This document shows, in pieces, positions 1 through 6,511 of a stretch of 11,053 nucleotides of DNA. Numbering within the stretch: position 1 is the first letter of the stretch; every line of letters begins with the position of its first letter. The stretch is from an uncultured Myxococcales bacterium (lineage in GTDB: Bacteria; Myxococcota; UBA727; VGSZ01), in the NCBI GenBank assembly GCA_903952805.1, contig CAJBHN010000825.1:1-11053 (forward strand), in the 5' to 3' direction. Made by a program: the position numbers and the translations under genes. The notes under the pieces are model-generated. The model was not told the DNA's origin and ran no database searches. It worked only from the letters and a program-made list of their open reading frames with translations.

Positions 1-85
1 AACACAAGTGAAAATGCCCAGGCCCATACACAGGCACCATATGCACGTGAATCGACATTGCCCCTGGATGTTGCAGGTTTCGCCC

Positions 86-259
86 ATGAGTGGAGTGGAC
101 TTGGGGTCGATCCCGGGCGTGGGCGACTGGCTGCAGGCGGAGCTGGACCCCGAGCTGCTCTTTGACGTACCCGTGGCGCAGCGTTGGGACGAGGTATGGG
201 CCCGCCTGGGCGTCAATCCCTTTGGGTTCATGGCCGTCCGCGGCGGCGCTCAGGCCTGA
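86..259 (+). CDS. Small hypothetical protein (57 aa), or the tail of a longer gene
   Basis: I do not recognise this product. From the ATG at 86 it encodes 57 residues, starting MSGVDLGSIPGVGDWL and ending NPFGFMAVRGGAQA, rich in acidic and Trp residues with no membrane segment. Codon use after 86 looks coding for this GC-rich genome. Before it, the same open frame uses AGG twice, ATA, CAT and AAT, and encodes a His/Arg-rich string that does not look like protein, so I place the start at 86; the ATG at 68 and the GTG at 8 are alternatives. The frame stays open to the window edge, so it could also be the end of a gene that starts outside. No clear ribosome binding site is visible. It converges on the - strand gene ending at 334. 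Confidence 0.4.
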   Translation: MSGVDLGSIPGVGDWLQAELDPELLFDVPVAQRWDEVWARLGVNPFGFMAVRGGAQA

Positions 260-277
260 CGACGCCAATCAGCGTCG
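260..277. terminator. Candidate hairpin between convergent genes
   Basis: CGACGC (260-265) and GCGTCG (272-277) form a perfect 6-bp stem around a 6-base loop, directly after the TGA at 257-259. No T-tract follows on either strand, so this is at best a weak or factor-assisted terminator. Its position between two convergent reading frames is the main support. Confidence 0.3.
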
Positions 278-333
278 ACGACGATGGCGCCTCAGCTGAC
301 GTGAAACCAACCCCTGCTTGCTCACCTCGCCAG

Positions 334-1932
334 CTACCGCTGCACGATGTCCCATTTGGGGCGGCGCCAGGAGGCGCGGAAGGCGTCGACGTCGGCGAAC
401 GCAGCGGTATGGGCGGTCTCCCGACCGTCGAGGAACCAGGCGAAGGCCAACTGCTCCTGCGGTGTACCCAGCTGCTGATCAAACGTCCTCACGATGCTGT
501 TGGGGCCCAGGGTCATGCGACCCACCACCTTCTCAAGGCCCAGGGTCACCCCCTCAACGTCGGCGCGGGGCTCGTAGCTCTTGAAGACCAGTTCTGAACA
601 GACCAGCGATGAGTCTGTGTAGAAGTCAAAGTCAAAATCATACGGCCTTCCACAGTATGAAAATGCTCGTTCAATCGCCTTGGCCTTCTCGAGCACACTG
701 CGGCGTGGGCGCATGGCTGCGACGTAGTCCGCGTGAATGCTCTCCTCGGCGGGATTGAAGACAACGCCTTCGCTGACCGCTTCCAGGATGCGGCGTGGCT
801 GCCCCTCAGCATCAGGCGTGGTGTAGGCCTTCCATGCATCTGGATACATCTCTGAAAGATATACTGGAAATGGCTTCTTGAAGAATGCCATCACCTCGGG
901 CGCCCGGCTCCAGGCGGCGAGTTCCTCGGGGCTGCCCACCCACAGCGCCGCATGGGGCCAAAAGCCCGGCAGCCCGATGTTCGACAGGTACCAATTGCGC
1001 CGTTCAACAATGATGTCGCCGGGTTCGCTGCGACCAATGGCTTCCTGCACCTGGGCCTTGGTGATGAGCATCGAATGGATGCGGCGCACCTTGGTGTCGC
1101 CGAGCCATTCCGCGGTCTCGGCCTGCACGGGGAACCAAGCGGCGTGGGCGAGGTCGACGCCGATGTCGACGCTGTTGCCGCCAAAAAGCTTGGCCGACCT
1201 CGTCATCATGGTGCTCTTGACCAGCTGGTAGCGTTCTTCGAGACGGTCCTGCACAAAGCCCCACACCGCATCTTGTTGGCGAAGCTTGGCGTGCTCGGCG
1301 GCCAGCAGCGCGAAATACTGGTGGGCAGCGAGACTCTTGCCCACGTCGTCCACGTGAACAACGTTCCATTTCAAGCGGGTGTAGGCGCCCGCAGGAATGC
1401 CGTAGACGGGGCTGCCCTCGTCGAGAAGTTTCTCGAACTGGGGTTTGTTGATGGTCTGGTCGATCAGGGCCAGCGCAAGGGCCAGTTTCTCGACGTAGGC
1501 AAGGAACCCCAGGTCGAAGTGGCGGGCATGGCTGCTGGATTGGGTCAGGGGATTCACCCGCCAGAAATCGAGATGAAACCGCACCACGGCGTCGAGGGCA
1601 TGACAGTGGTCAAGCACCGACGCAAAGAACGTCAGCGCCCGCACGCGTTCGTCAGCACTCAAGGCCACGTCGCCGGAGCGGACAAAGAGGGCGGTGTCGG
1701 CGGCGAGGGCCAGCCCCAGTCGATTGGTCGTCGACGCCAACCGCCGCAATGCCACGGCGTCGACGGCAGCACGCTCGTCCCGCTCCGTCGGCGTCAACGT
1801 CAACAACCCACCAGCGCCACCGGCCGACGCTGGCATCGTCGAGGAGGTTGATTCACAGGCGCACCCAAACCCGCACACCATGACCAACGTGAGCAGGGTC
1901 GAAATCACGGACGACGTCGAAGGCAATCGCAT
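334..1932 (-). CDS. YiiX/C92-type permuted papain-fold hydrolase, predicted lipoprotein
   Basis: The 532-residue protein begins with a hydrophobic stretch (residues 9-23) and Cys at 20, 24 and 26. GFGC at 21-24 is the best lipobox-like site, so it is probably a lipoprotein. Residues 45-290 are a helical region I cannot assign. The C-terminal part, about 303-500, resembles the YiiX/YebB group of NlpC/P60-related permuted papain-fold enzymes (Peptidase_C92, formerly DUF830): GDIIVERRNW at 305-314 opens the domain, GFWPHAALWVG (323-333) supplies the candidate catalytic His327, and SSLVCSELVF (441-450) supplies the candidate nucleophile Cys445. In the permuted fold the His precedes the Cys, as here. 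Family members are known or proposed to cut amide or acyl bonds; the substrate here is unknown. The start at 1932 was chosen because the signal peptide begins there; the frame stays open to 2676 but that part lies antisense to the hydrolase gene and looks like noncoding translation. Several codons around the Cys motif end in A or T, unlike the neighbours. Confidence 0.8.
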   Translation of the reverse strand: MRLPSTSSVISTLLTLVMVCGFGCACESTSSTMPASAGGAGGLLTLTPTERDERAAVDAVALRRLASTTNRLGLALAADTALFVRSGDVALSADERVRALTFFASVLDHCHALDAVVRFHLDFWRVNPLTQSSSHARHFDLGFLAYVEKLALALALIDQTINKPQFEKLLDEGSPVYGIPAGAYTRLKWNVVHVDDVGKSLAAHQYFALLAAEHAKLRQQDAVWGFVQDRLEERYQLVKSTMMTRSAKLFGGNSVDIGVDLAHAAWFPVQAETAEWLGDTKVRRIHSMLITKAQVQEAIGRSEPGDIIVERRNWYLSNIGLPGFWPHAALWVGSPEELAAWSRAPEVMAFFKKPFPVYLSEMYPDAWKAYTTPDAEGQPRRILEAVSEGVVFNPAEESIHADYVAAMRPRRSVLEKAKAIERAFSYCGRPYDFDFDFYTDSSLVCSELVFKSYEPRADVEGVTLGLEKVVGRMTLGPNSIVRTFDQQLGTPQEQLAFAWFLDGRETAHTAAFADVDAFRASWRRPKWDIVQR

Positions 1933-1950
1933 GGCCCATCGTCGACGACC

Positions 1951-2859
1951 ATGGCCCTGCCGCGCAAGGGGGGCGACGCTGCCGGGCAAGCCGCTGACAA
2001 CCCGGGTCCGCTGTGTCAGAGCCTGGGAGTGCGCCCCCTGCCACCGCCGAGCCCTCGTCCGTTCACCATCGCCATCGATGATGCGCGTCGTCGAGGTGCT
2101 GCCCTGTGCCTGCACGGCTACACTGGCACCCCCTACGAAGTGCGGGTGCTGGCCAACGACCTCGCCGCCACCCTCGACCTCGCCACCCACGCTCCCCTGC
2201 TGCCCGGCCACGGCGACGACCCCGCCGTGCTCAACGCCGTGCGCGCCGAAGATTGGCTCGACGCAGCCCTGGCTGCCTGGGACCACCTCGACGTGATCGA
2301 CCCACCCCTGCCCGACGGCACGCCGCGGCCGCGGGTGCTGGTGGGCAGCTCCATGGGCGGACTCCTCGCCTTGCAGCTCTGTCTGCGTCGACGTGTCGAC
2401 GTGCTGGTGCTGCTGGCGCCGGCCCTGCGTTTGACCGACGCCGCCACCATCGGCGTGGCCGCCATGGCCCTGGGGTTGTGGCGGGCCCGCGCCTTCCTGC
2501 CCAAGGAGAGCCCCGGTGGCGACGTCCTCGCCGATGATGCCCAGCGCAACAACCCGACCTACAAGGTGCTGCCCACGCGCGGGCTCACCGAGTTGCTGCG
2601 CCTGCAATTCATGACCGAGCGGCGCCTGTCTGAGGTCACCACCCCGATATGTCTGTTTCACGGCGACGCCGACCACACCATCACGCCGTCGTCGTCGCGC
2701 ATCATCGCTCGCCGGGTGTCATCCCCCATCGTTGAACACCATCGTCTCAAACGCACCCAGCACCTGGTGGGCCTCGACGTCGATCGAGACGTTGTCTCCC
2801 GCCTGGGCTGCCAATTCGTCGCACGGGCCCTGGCCGCGCCGGAGCACCGCGCCCCATGA
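1951..2859 (+). CDS. Alpha/beta-hydrolase, carboxylesterase / serine aminopeptidase S33-like
   Basis: This 302-residue protein has the landmarks of a carboxylesterase-type alpha/beta-hydrolase, likely cutting ester bonds of lipid-like substrates. HGYTGTP (55-61) is the oxyanion-hole segment, GSSMGG (132-137) is the G-x-S-x-G elbow with nucleophile Ser134, HGDADHTI (237-244) gives the acid, probably Asp241, and TQHLVGLDVDRD (269-280) gives His271 in a context close to the Est30 esterase family. It has no signal peptide, so it is probably cytoplasmic. Only 18 bases separate the ATG at 1951 from the start of the divergent lipoprotein gene, and no Shine-Dalgarno is visible. A GTG at 2029 would still leave 28 residues before the oxyanion loop and would open a normal 96-base divergent promoter region. 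The stop overlaps the next start as ATGA (2856-2859), implying translational coupling with rsmB. Family assignment is secure; substrate is not. Confidence 0.85.
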   Translation: MALPRKGGDAAGQAADNPGPLCQSLGVRPLPPPSPRPFTIAIDDARRRGAALCLHGYTGTPYEVRVLANDLAATLDLATHAPLLPGHGDDPAVLNAVRAEDWLDAALAAWDHLDVIDPPLPDGTPRPRVLVGSSMGGLLALQLCLRRRVDVLVLLAPALRLTDAATIGVAAMALGLWRARAFLPKESPGGDVLADDAQRNNPTYKVLPTRGLTELLRLQFMTERRLSEVTTPICLFHGDADHTITPSSSRIIARRVSSPIVEHHRLKRTQHLVGLDVDRDVVSRLGCQFVARALAAPEHRAP

Positions 2860-4220
2860 ACAAACCACCAGTCCCAGCACCTCGCGGTCCCCGCCCACCT
2901 GGCCTCACCATCGTCGACGGCCCCCGTGAGGTCGCCGCCCAGGCATTGTCCCGCGTCCTCGACGACGGCGCGTGGGCCCAGCCCGCTCTGAGTGCTGCTC
3001 TCGACGGCTCGGGCTTCACCGAGCGCGACAAGGGCCTGGTCACCGAGCTCTTCTACGGCGCCCTGCGCTTCGCGGCCCCGCTGGAGGCCTCGCTGTTGCG
3101 CGCCGCCAGCAAGCCCCAAAAGGGGCTCGACCAGCGCATGCGCCCCCATCTCCTCATCGCCGCCTATCAGCTGCAGCACCTGAGCGACCGCATCCCCGCC
3201 CACGCGGCGGTCTCCGCCGCCGTCGCCGCCATCAAGCGGGTGCGGCCGGGCCTCGACGGCTTTGCCAATGCCCTGCTGCGGCACCTGGGTTCGCCGCTGC
3301 ACCAGATGCTGACCCCGACGTCAAACCTGTTTGACATCTGCACCGCCTGGGGCGTGCCCATGGCCCTGGGCCGGGCCGTGACCCGGGGACTGCCATCGTC
3401 GGAACATCAAGCGGCCATCGCCGGCCTGCAGGCGCGTCCCACGACGTGGGCCCTGTTCTTTGGGACCCCGGGCGCCCAGGACCTCGTGCCCCATCCCTTC
3501 GTGCCCCGCATGTGGGCCCTGGGTGGCGGCCGCGTCGACGGCCAGGAAGGCTTCAAGGACGGCGCCTTTGTCGTCATGGATCCAGGCTCGGTCTTGTCGG
3601 CGCTGGCGCTGGCGCCTGCCCCCGGGGCCCGGGTGCTTGACCTGTGCGCCGCACCCGGCGGCAAATCCATGATCCTCGCCGACGCCGTCACCGACAGCGG
3701 CCACGTCACCGCCGTCGAACTGCAGCGTCGTCGTGCCGCCCGCATTGAGGAAAATGCCGCCCGACTCGGCATGCGCAAGCGCGTCGAGGTCAAGGTGGTC
3801 GACGTCAACGAACTCGGCGACGCCGACCGCTCCGATGCCGTGCTGCTTGATGCCCCCTGTACGGGCCTGGGCACCACCCGCCGCAAACCGGAAATCGCCC
3901 GCCGTCACACCGACGCCGACGTCGCCGCCGCGGCCATCCTGCAGACCCAGCTCTTCGACAAAGCCGCGGCCCTCACCAATCCGGGTGGCGTGTTGGTGTA
4001 CTCGGTGTGCTCGCCCCTGCCCGAGGAGGGAGCCCAGCAGGTTGCAAGCTTCCTGACCCGTCATCCGGCGTTCGAGCGGGAGCCTCTGTCGACGGTGCTG
4101 TCCTTCATGCCCGCCAGCGCCTTCGACGAGCATGGCCAGCTGTGCCTGGTGCCCCACTTGCACGATGCCGACGCTTTTTTCGTCGCCCGCCTGCGCCATC
4201 GTCCGTCAAAAACAATGTGA
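2856..4220 (+). CDS. rsmB: 16S rRNA (cytosine-C5)-methyltransferase RsmB/Sun-like
   Basis: This 454-residue protein matches RsmB, which transfers a methyl group from S-adenosylmethionine to C5 of a 16S rRNA cytosine (C967 in E. coli). Residues about 24-150 form the NusB-like RNA-binding domain, with the characteristic ERDKGLVTELFYGALR (56-71) and PGLDGFANALLRHL (131-144). The Rossmann domain holds motif I DLCAAPGGK (262-270), motif IV DAPCTGLGTTRRKPE (332-346) with Cys335, and motif VI YSVCS (382-386) with the nucleophile Cys385. Both cysteines of the m5C mechanism are present, so it should be active. Length is normal for the family. It overlaps the preceding hydrolase gene by four bases and lies 23 bases before rpe. 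An rsmB-rpe neighbourhood is, from general knowledge, common in deltaproteobacterial-type genomes. A related RNA m5C methyltransferase with another target site cannot be fully excluded. Confidence 0.93.
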   Translation: MNKPPVPAPRGPRPPGLTIVDGPREVAAQALSRVLDDGAWAQPALSAALDGSGFTERDKGLVTELFYGALRFAAPLEASLLRAASKPQKGLDQRMRPHLLIAAYQLQHLSDRIPAHAAVSAAVAAIKRVRPGLDGFANALLRHLGSPLHQMLTPTSNLFDICTAWGVPMALGRAVTRGLPSSEHQAAIAGLQARPTTWALFFGTPGAQDLVPHPFVPRMWALGGGRVDGQEGFKDGAFVVMDPGSVLSALALAPAPGARVLDLCAAPGGKSMILADAVTDSGHVTAVELQRRRAARIEENAARLGMRKRVEVKVVDVNELGDADRSDAVLLDAPCTGLGTTRRKPEIARRHTDADVAAAAILQTQLFDKAAALTNPGGVLVYSVCSPLPEEGAQQVASFLTRHPAFEREPLSTVLSFMPASAFDEHGQLCLVPHLHDADAFFVARLRHRPSKTM

Positions 4221-4231
4221 CTTGCATCATC

Positions 4232-4239
4232 AAGGTAGG
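4232..4239 (+). promoter_or_regulatory. Ribosome binding site for rpe
   Basis: AAGGTAGG lies just before two close in-frame ATGs. AAGG is 8 bases before the ATG at 4244, and AGG is 10 bases before the ATG at 4250. It supports a start here rather than at the upstream in-frame GTG (4217) that overlaps the rsmB stop. Confidence 0.5.
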
Positions 4240-4243
4240 CTCG

Positions 4244-5032
4244 ATGCCCATGACGATCATCGCCCCCTCCATCTTGTCAGCAGACTTTGGTTGCCTCGCC
4301 GCCGAGGTCCATGACGTCGACGCCGGCGGCTGCGACTGGATCCACGTCGACGTCATGGACGGTCGCTACGTTCCCAACATCACCATTGGGCCGCTGGTGG
4401 TGCAGGCGTTGCGCAAAGCCACCGCCAAGCTGATCGATGTGCACCTGATGATCGTCGAGCCCGAGCGCTGGGTGGACGCCTTCATCGACGCTGGCGCCGA
4501 CGGCATCACCGTGCATCAGGAGGCCTGCGTCCACCTGCAGCGCACCATCATGGCCATCAAGGGCCGGGGCAAACAGGCCGGCGTCAGCCTGAACCCGGGC
4601 ACCAGCGAAGAGACCCTGCGCTACGTCGCCGCCGACGTCGACCTCGTCCTCGTCATGAGCGTCAATCCCGGCTTTGGCGGACAAAAGTTTCTCGTGTCAC
4701 AGCTCGACAAGGTGCGCCGCATTCGCGCCATGCTCGACGCCGCCGGCAACTCGGCTGCCATCATCGAGATCGATGGCGGCATCGACGCCGACAACGCCGC
4801 CGCCGCCTGCGAAGCGGGCGTCACCGCCCTCGTCGCGGGCAGCGCGGTCTTTGGCAAACCCGATCGCCGGGCGGCCATCGCCGCCTTGCGCGCCGCCGCC
4901 GATGACGGCGCCGCCCGCCATCTCGCCGCCCGACCGACCGACCACGGCGACCACGGCGACCACGGCGACCACAACGGCGACGACGGCCATGATGGCGACG
5001 AGCCAGCCACCCCTGCCAGCACGGCGGGCTGA
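4244..5032 (+). CDS. rpe: Ribulose-phosphate 3-epimerase with a His/Asp/Gly-rich C-terminal tail
   Basis: This enzyme interconverts D-ribulose 5-phosphate and D-xylulose 5-phosphate in the pentose phosphate pathway in the cytoplasm. The TIM barrel is clear: APSILSADF (7-15), HVDVMDGRYVPN (34-45) with metal ligand His34 and catalytic Asp36, DVHLMI (65-70) with His67, the phosphate-binding loop MSVNPGFGGQKF (138-149), EIDGGI (175-180) with Asp177, and VAGSAVFG (197-204). All expected metal ligands and both catalytic aspartates are present. The core ends near residue 225, the usual family length; the remaining roughly 37 residues are an extension containing three HGD repeats and further His, Asp and Gly, encoded by a 9-bp tandem repeat. 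The ATG at 4244 was chosen for its ribosome binding site; the ATG at 4250 is equally plausible. It lies 23 bases after rsmB and 8 bases before the next gene. Confidence 0.95.
   Translation: MPMTIIAPSILSADFGCLAAEVHDVDAGGCDWIHVDVMDGRYVPNITIGPLVVQALRKATAKLIDVHLMIVEPERWVDAFIDAGADGITVHQEACVHLQRTIMAIKGRGKQAGVSLNPGTSEETLRYVAADVDLVLVMSVNPGFGGQKFLVSQLDKVRRIRAMLDAAGNSAAIIEIDGGIDADNAAAACEAGVTALVAGSAVFGKPDRRAAIAALRAAADDGAARHLAARPTDHGDHGDHGDHNGDDGHDGDEPATPASTAG
4942..4980 (+). repeat. 9-bp tandem repeat inside the rpe 3' end
   Basis: CCACGGCGA occurs three times in perfect tandem (4942-4950, 4951-4959, 4960-4968), followed by a fourth copy carrying a 3-base insertion (CCACAACGGCGA, 4969-4980). A CGAC repeat (4931-4942) runs into it. 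The period is a multiple of three, so copy-number change would keep the rpe frame and only add or remove HGD units in the protein tail. Confidence 0.85.
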
Positions 5033-5040
5033 CGAGAGCG

Positions 5041-6444
5041 ATGCTGCGCCCCCTGCCACGCCGAACAGTCCACCGGGTCGCCGTCATGACGGTGATGGCG
5101 GCGATGACGGCGCTGGGGATTGGCTGCCCATGGTTCGACGTGCGCCACCCACGGGTCCTCGTCGCGATGCCGGCTCGAGAAGCAGACGCCGCTCCCCTCG
5201 GCGTCGCCGTGGTCGAGCGTGCGCTCAGCTCGATGACCGGCCTGCGGCACCAACGCAGCGTGAGCTGCACCGCCGGCGGCGCAGTGCTCGTCCACGTCGA
5301 CGACAGCAACGACCCCGCCGCCCTTGTGCACGCCGCCATCGTCGCCCACCAGGGCGCCCTGCCTGCCGGGGCTGATCCCATCAGCGTCACCGCCATCGAC
5401 GACGACCTGCTGTTGGTGAGCGTTCGTGCCGACGACGTCTTCGCCGCCCGCGCCTTCGTCGACGCGACCCTCGTGCCGGTGCTGCGCAACGTCACCGGCG
5501 TCACCAGCGTCGTTGTCAGCGGCGGGCGCATGGAGCGGCAACTGCGCCTGGACCCCGAGCGCCTGCTGGCCACCGACGTGAGCCTCCCCGAGGTGCTGGC
5601 AGCGGCGCGGATGGCCTCCGACCTGGACAAGGTCGAGGTCAAGCGCCTGCCTGGCAACGTCGCCATCTTGTTGCGCGACGTCGCCAGGGTTGAATGGGCT
5701 CCCGCAGGCGAGCGGGTCCGCAAAGACGGCGGCATCGAAGTGCGGGTCCGTGGCCATCGTCGAGCCACGGGCCCGGCAACCCGCGCGCTGCTCGCGGTGG
5801 CGCCCCCCGCGGGCACCAACGTGGCTGTGCTTGACGACGACAGCGTCGAGGTCGTCACGGTGCTGGTGTCGCGCCAGGGTCCCGCCAGCGAGGCCGACGG
5901 CAGCGCGGTGGTCGCCGCCAACGCCGCCGTCGAGGCCGCCTTCGCCGACGTCGCCGCCGCTGCCCTGGGCGTACCGGGCGTGCACACGTTTCGTCGCAGC
6001 CGCACCGTCAGCCTGACGCTGGATCGGGCCCGCCTGGTGGCGCAGGGGCTGTCGCCAGGGGAGATCGCCACCATCAGCGAGACCGCCACCGTCGCCACCT
6101 CGGGCCTGATGCTGCCCACGGCGGAGGGTCCGCTGCGCGTCGTCATCGCGACGGCATCGACGCCCGAGGCGCTGATGCGCACCCGGGTGGCCACCCGTGC
6201 CGACGGCGCGGCTGTGCGTTTGTTCGACATCGCGAGGGCCAGCCTGGTGGACGAGCAACGGCACGATCGGGTCGAGCAGCACAACGCCCGTCGCTTGCGC
6301 CTCAGCTTTGACGCCGGCGTCCGCCAGCGCGCCCTCGCTGAACTGGAGACCCGCCTGGCAGCGATTGCCACGGCCCGCCCCGGCATCAGCGTCGTCGTCG
6401 AACGAGACCGCGACACCGCTCCCCTCGACGGGCTCTGCCCCTGA
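5041..6444 (+). CDS. RND-type periplasmic porter-domain lipoprotein lacking transmembrane bundles
   Basis: This 467-residue protein aligns by eye with both periplasmic repeats of HAE1/AcrB-type RND transporters. The first repeat has a PN1-like part (about 38-130), then PN2-like LVPVLRNVTGVTSVVVSGG (144-162), LRLDPERLLATDVSLPEVL (168-186) and LLRDVARVE (210-218). The second repeat has LGVPGVHTFRRSRTVSLTLD (309-328), ARLVAQGLSPGEIATI (330-345) and GAAVRLFDIARASLV (389-403). RND pumps have one membrane helix before the first repeat, six between the repeats and five after the second. Here the first helix position is a signal peptide ending ALGIGC (24-29), the repeats are joined by about 40 soluble residues (263-305), and the chain ends where helix 8 would start. 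The docking hairpin of repeat one is also shortened. It therefore cannot be a proton-driven pump by itself. A lipid-anchored partner or competitor of an RND complex is one inference; a decayed but still open pump gene is another. It starts 8 bases after rpe behind a weak GAGAG. Confidence 0.72.
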   Translation: MLRPLPRRTVHRVAVMTVMAAMTALGIGCPWFDVRHPRVLVAMPAREADAAPLGVAVVERALSSMTGLRHQRSVSCTAGGAVLVHVDDSNDPAALVHAAIVAHQGALPAGADPISVTAIDDDLLLVSVRADDVFAARAFVDATLVPVLRNVTGVTSVVVSGGRMERQLRLDPERLLATDVSLPEVLAAARMASDLDKVEVKRLPGNVAILLRDVARVEWAPAGERVRKDGGIEVRVRGHRRATGPATRALLAVAPPAGTNVAVLDDDSVEVVTVLVSRQGPASEADGSAVVAANAAVEAAFADVAAAALGVPGVHTFRRSRTVSLTLDRARLVAQGLSPGEIATISETATVATSGLMLPTAEGPLRVVIATASTPEALMRTRVATRADGAAVRLFDIARASLVDEQRHDRVEQHNARRLRLSFDAGVRQRALAELETRLAAIATARPGISVVVERDRDTAPLDGLCP

Positions 6445-6464
6445 CGCCCCTGACACCCCTGACG
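6438..6464 (+). repeat. Three tandem copies of CCCCTGAC(G/A)
   Basis: CCCCTGACG, CCCCTGACA and CCCCTGACG sit head to tail at 6438-6446, 6447-6455 and 6456-6464. The first copy contains the stop codon (6442-6444) of the RND-derived gene. CGCCCCTG (6445-6452) can also pair with CAGGGGCG at 6480-6487, an 8-bp stem over a 27-base loop, in the leader of the next gene. No T-tract follows, so I do not call it a terminator. Confidence 0.6.
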
Positions 6465-6502
6465 CCCTGTCGCCCGGCGCAGGGGCGAACGCTCCCTCCA
6501 CC

Positions 6503-6506
6503 GAGG
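6503..6506 (+). promoter_or_regulatory. Ribosome binding site fixing the ggt GTG start
   Basis: GAGG lies 5 bases before a GTG at 6512. This GTG opens a clean signal peptide, whereas the frame upstream is out-of-phase translation of the previous gene. The site therefore decides the start. Confidence 0.55.
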
Positions 6507-6511
6507 TCCCT

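Noticed and set aside
952..1851. 299-codon + strand open frame opposite the YiiX-like gene
   Set aside because: The - strand frame carries the signal peptide and the His/Cys motifs; the + strand product shows no domain.
1933..2676. Upstream extension of the YiiX-like frame to a 780-residue protein
   Set aside because: The extension overlaps antisense with the hydrolase gene and its Gly/Gln/Val-rich sequence looks noncoding; the lipoprotein signal at residue 1 of the shorter form marks the true start.
4931..4980. CRISPR-like or integration repeat
   Set aside because: The repeats are 4 and 9 bases long, directly abutting without spacers, and lie within a coding sequence.
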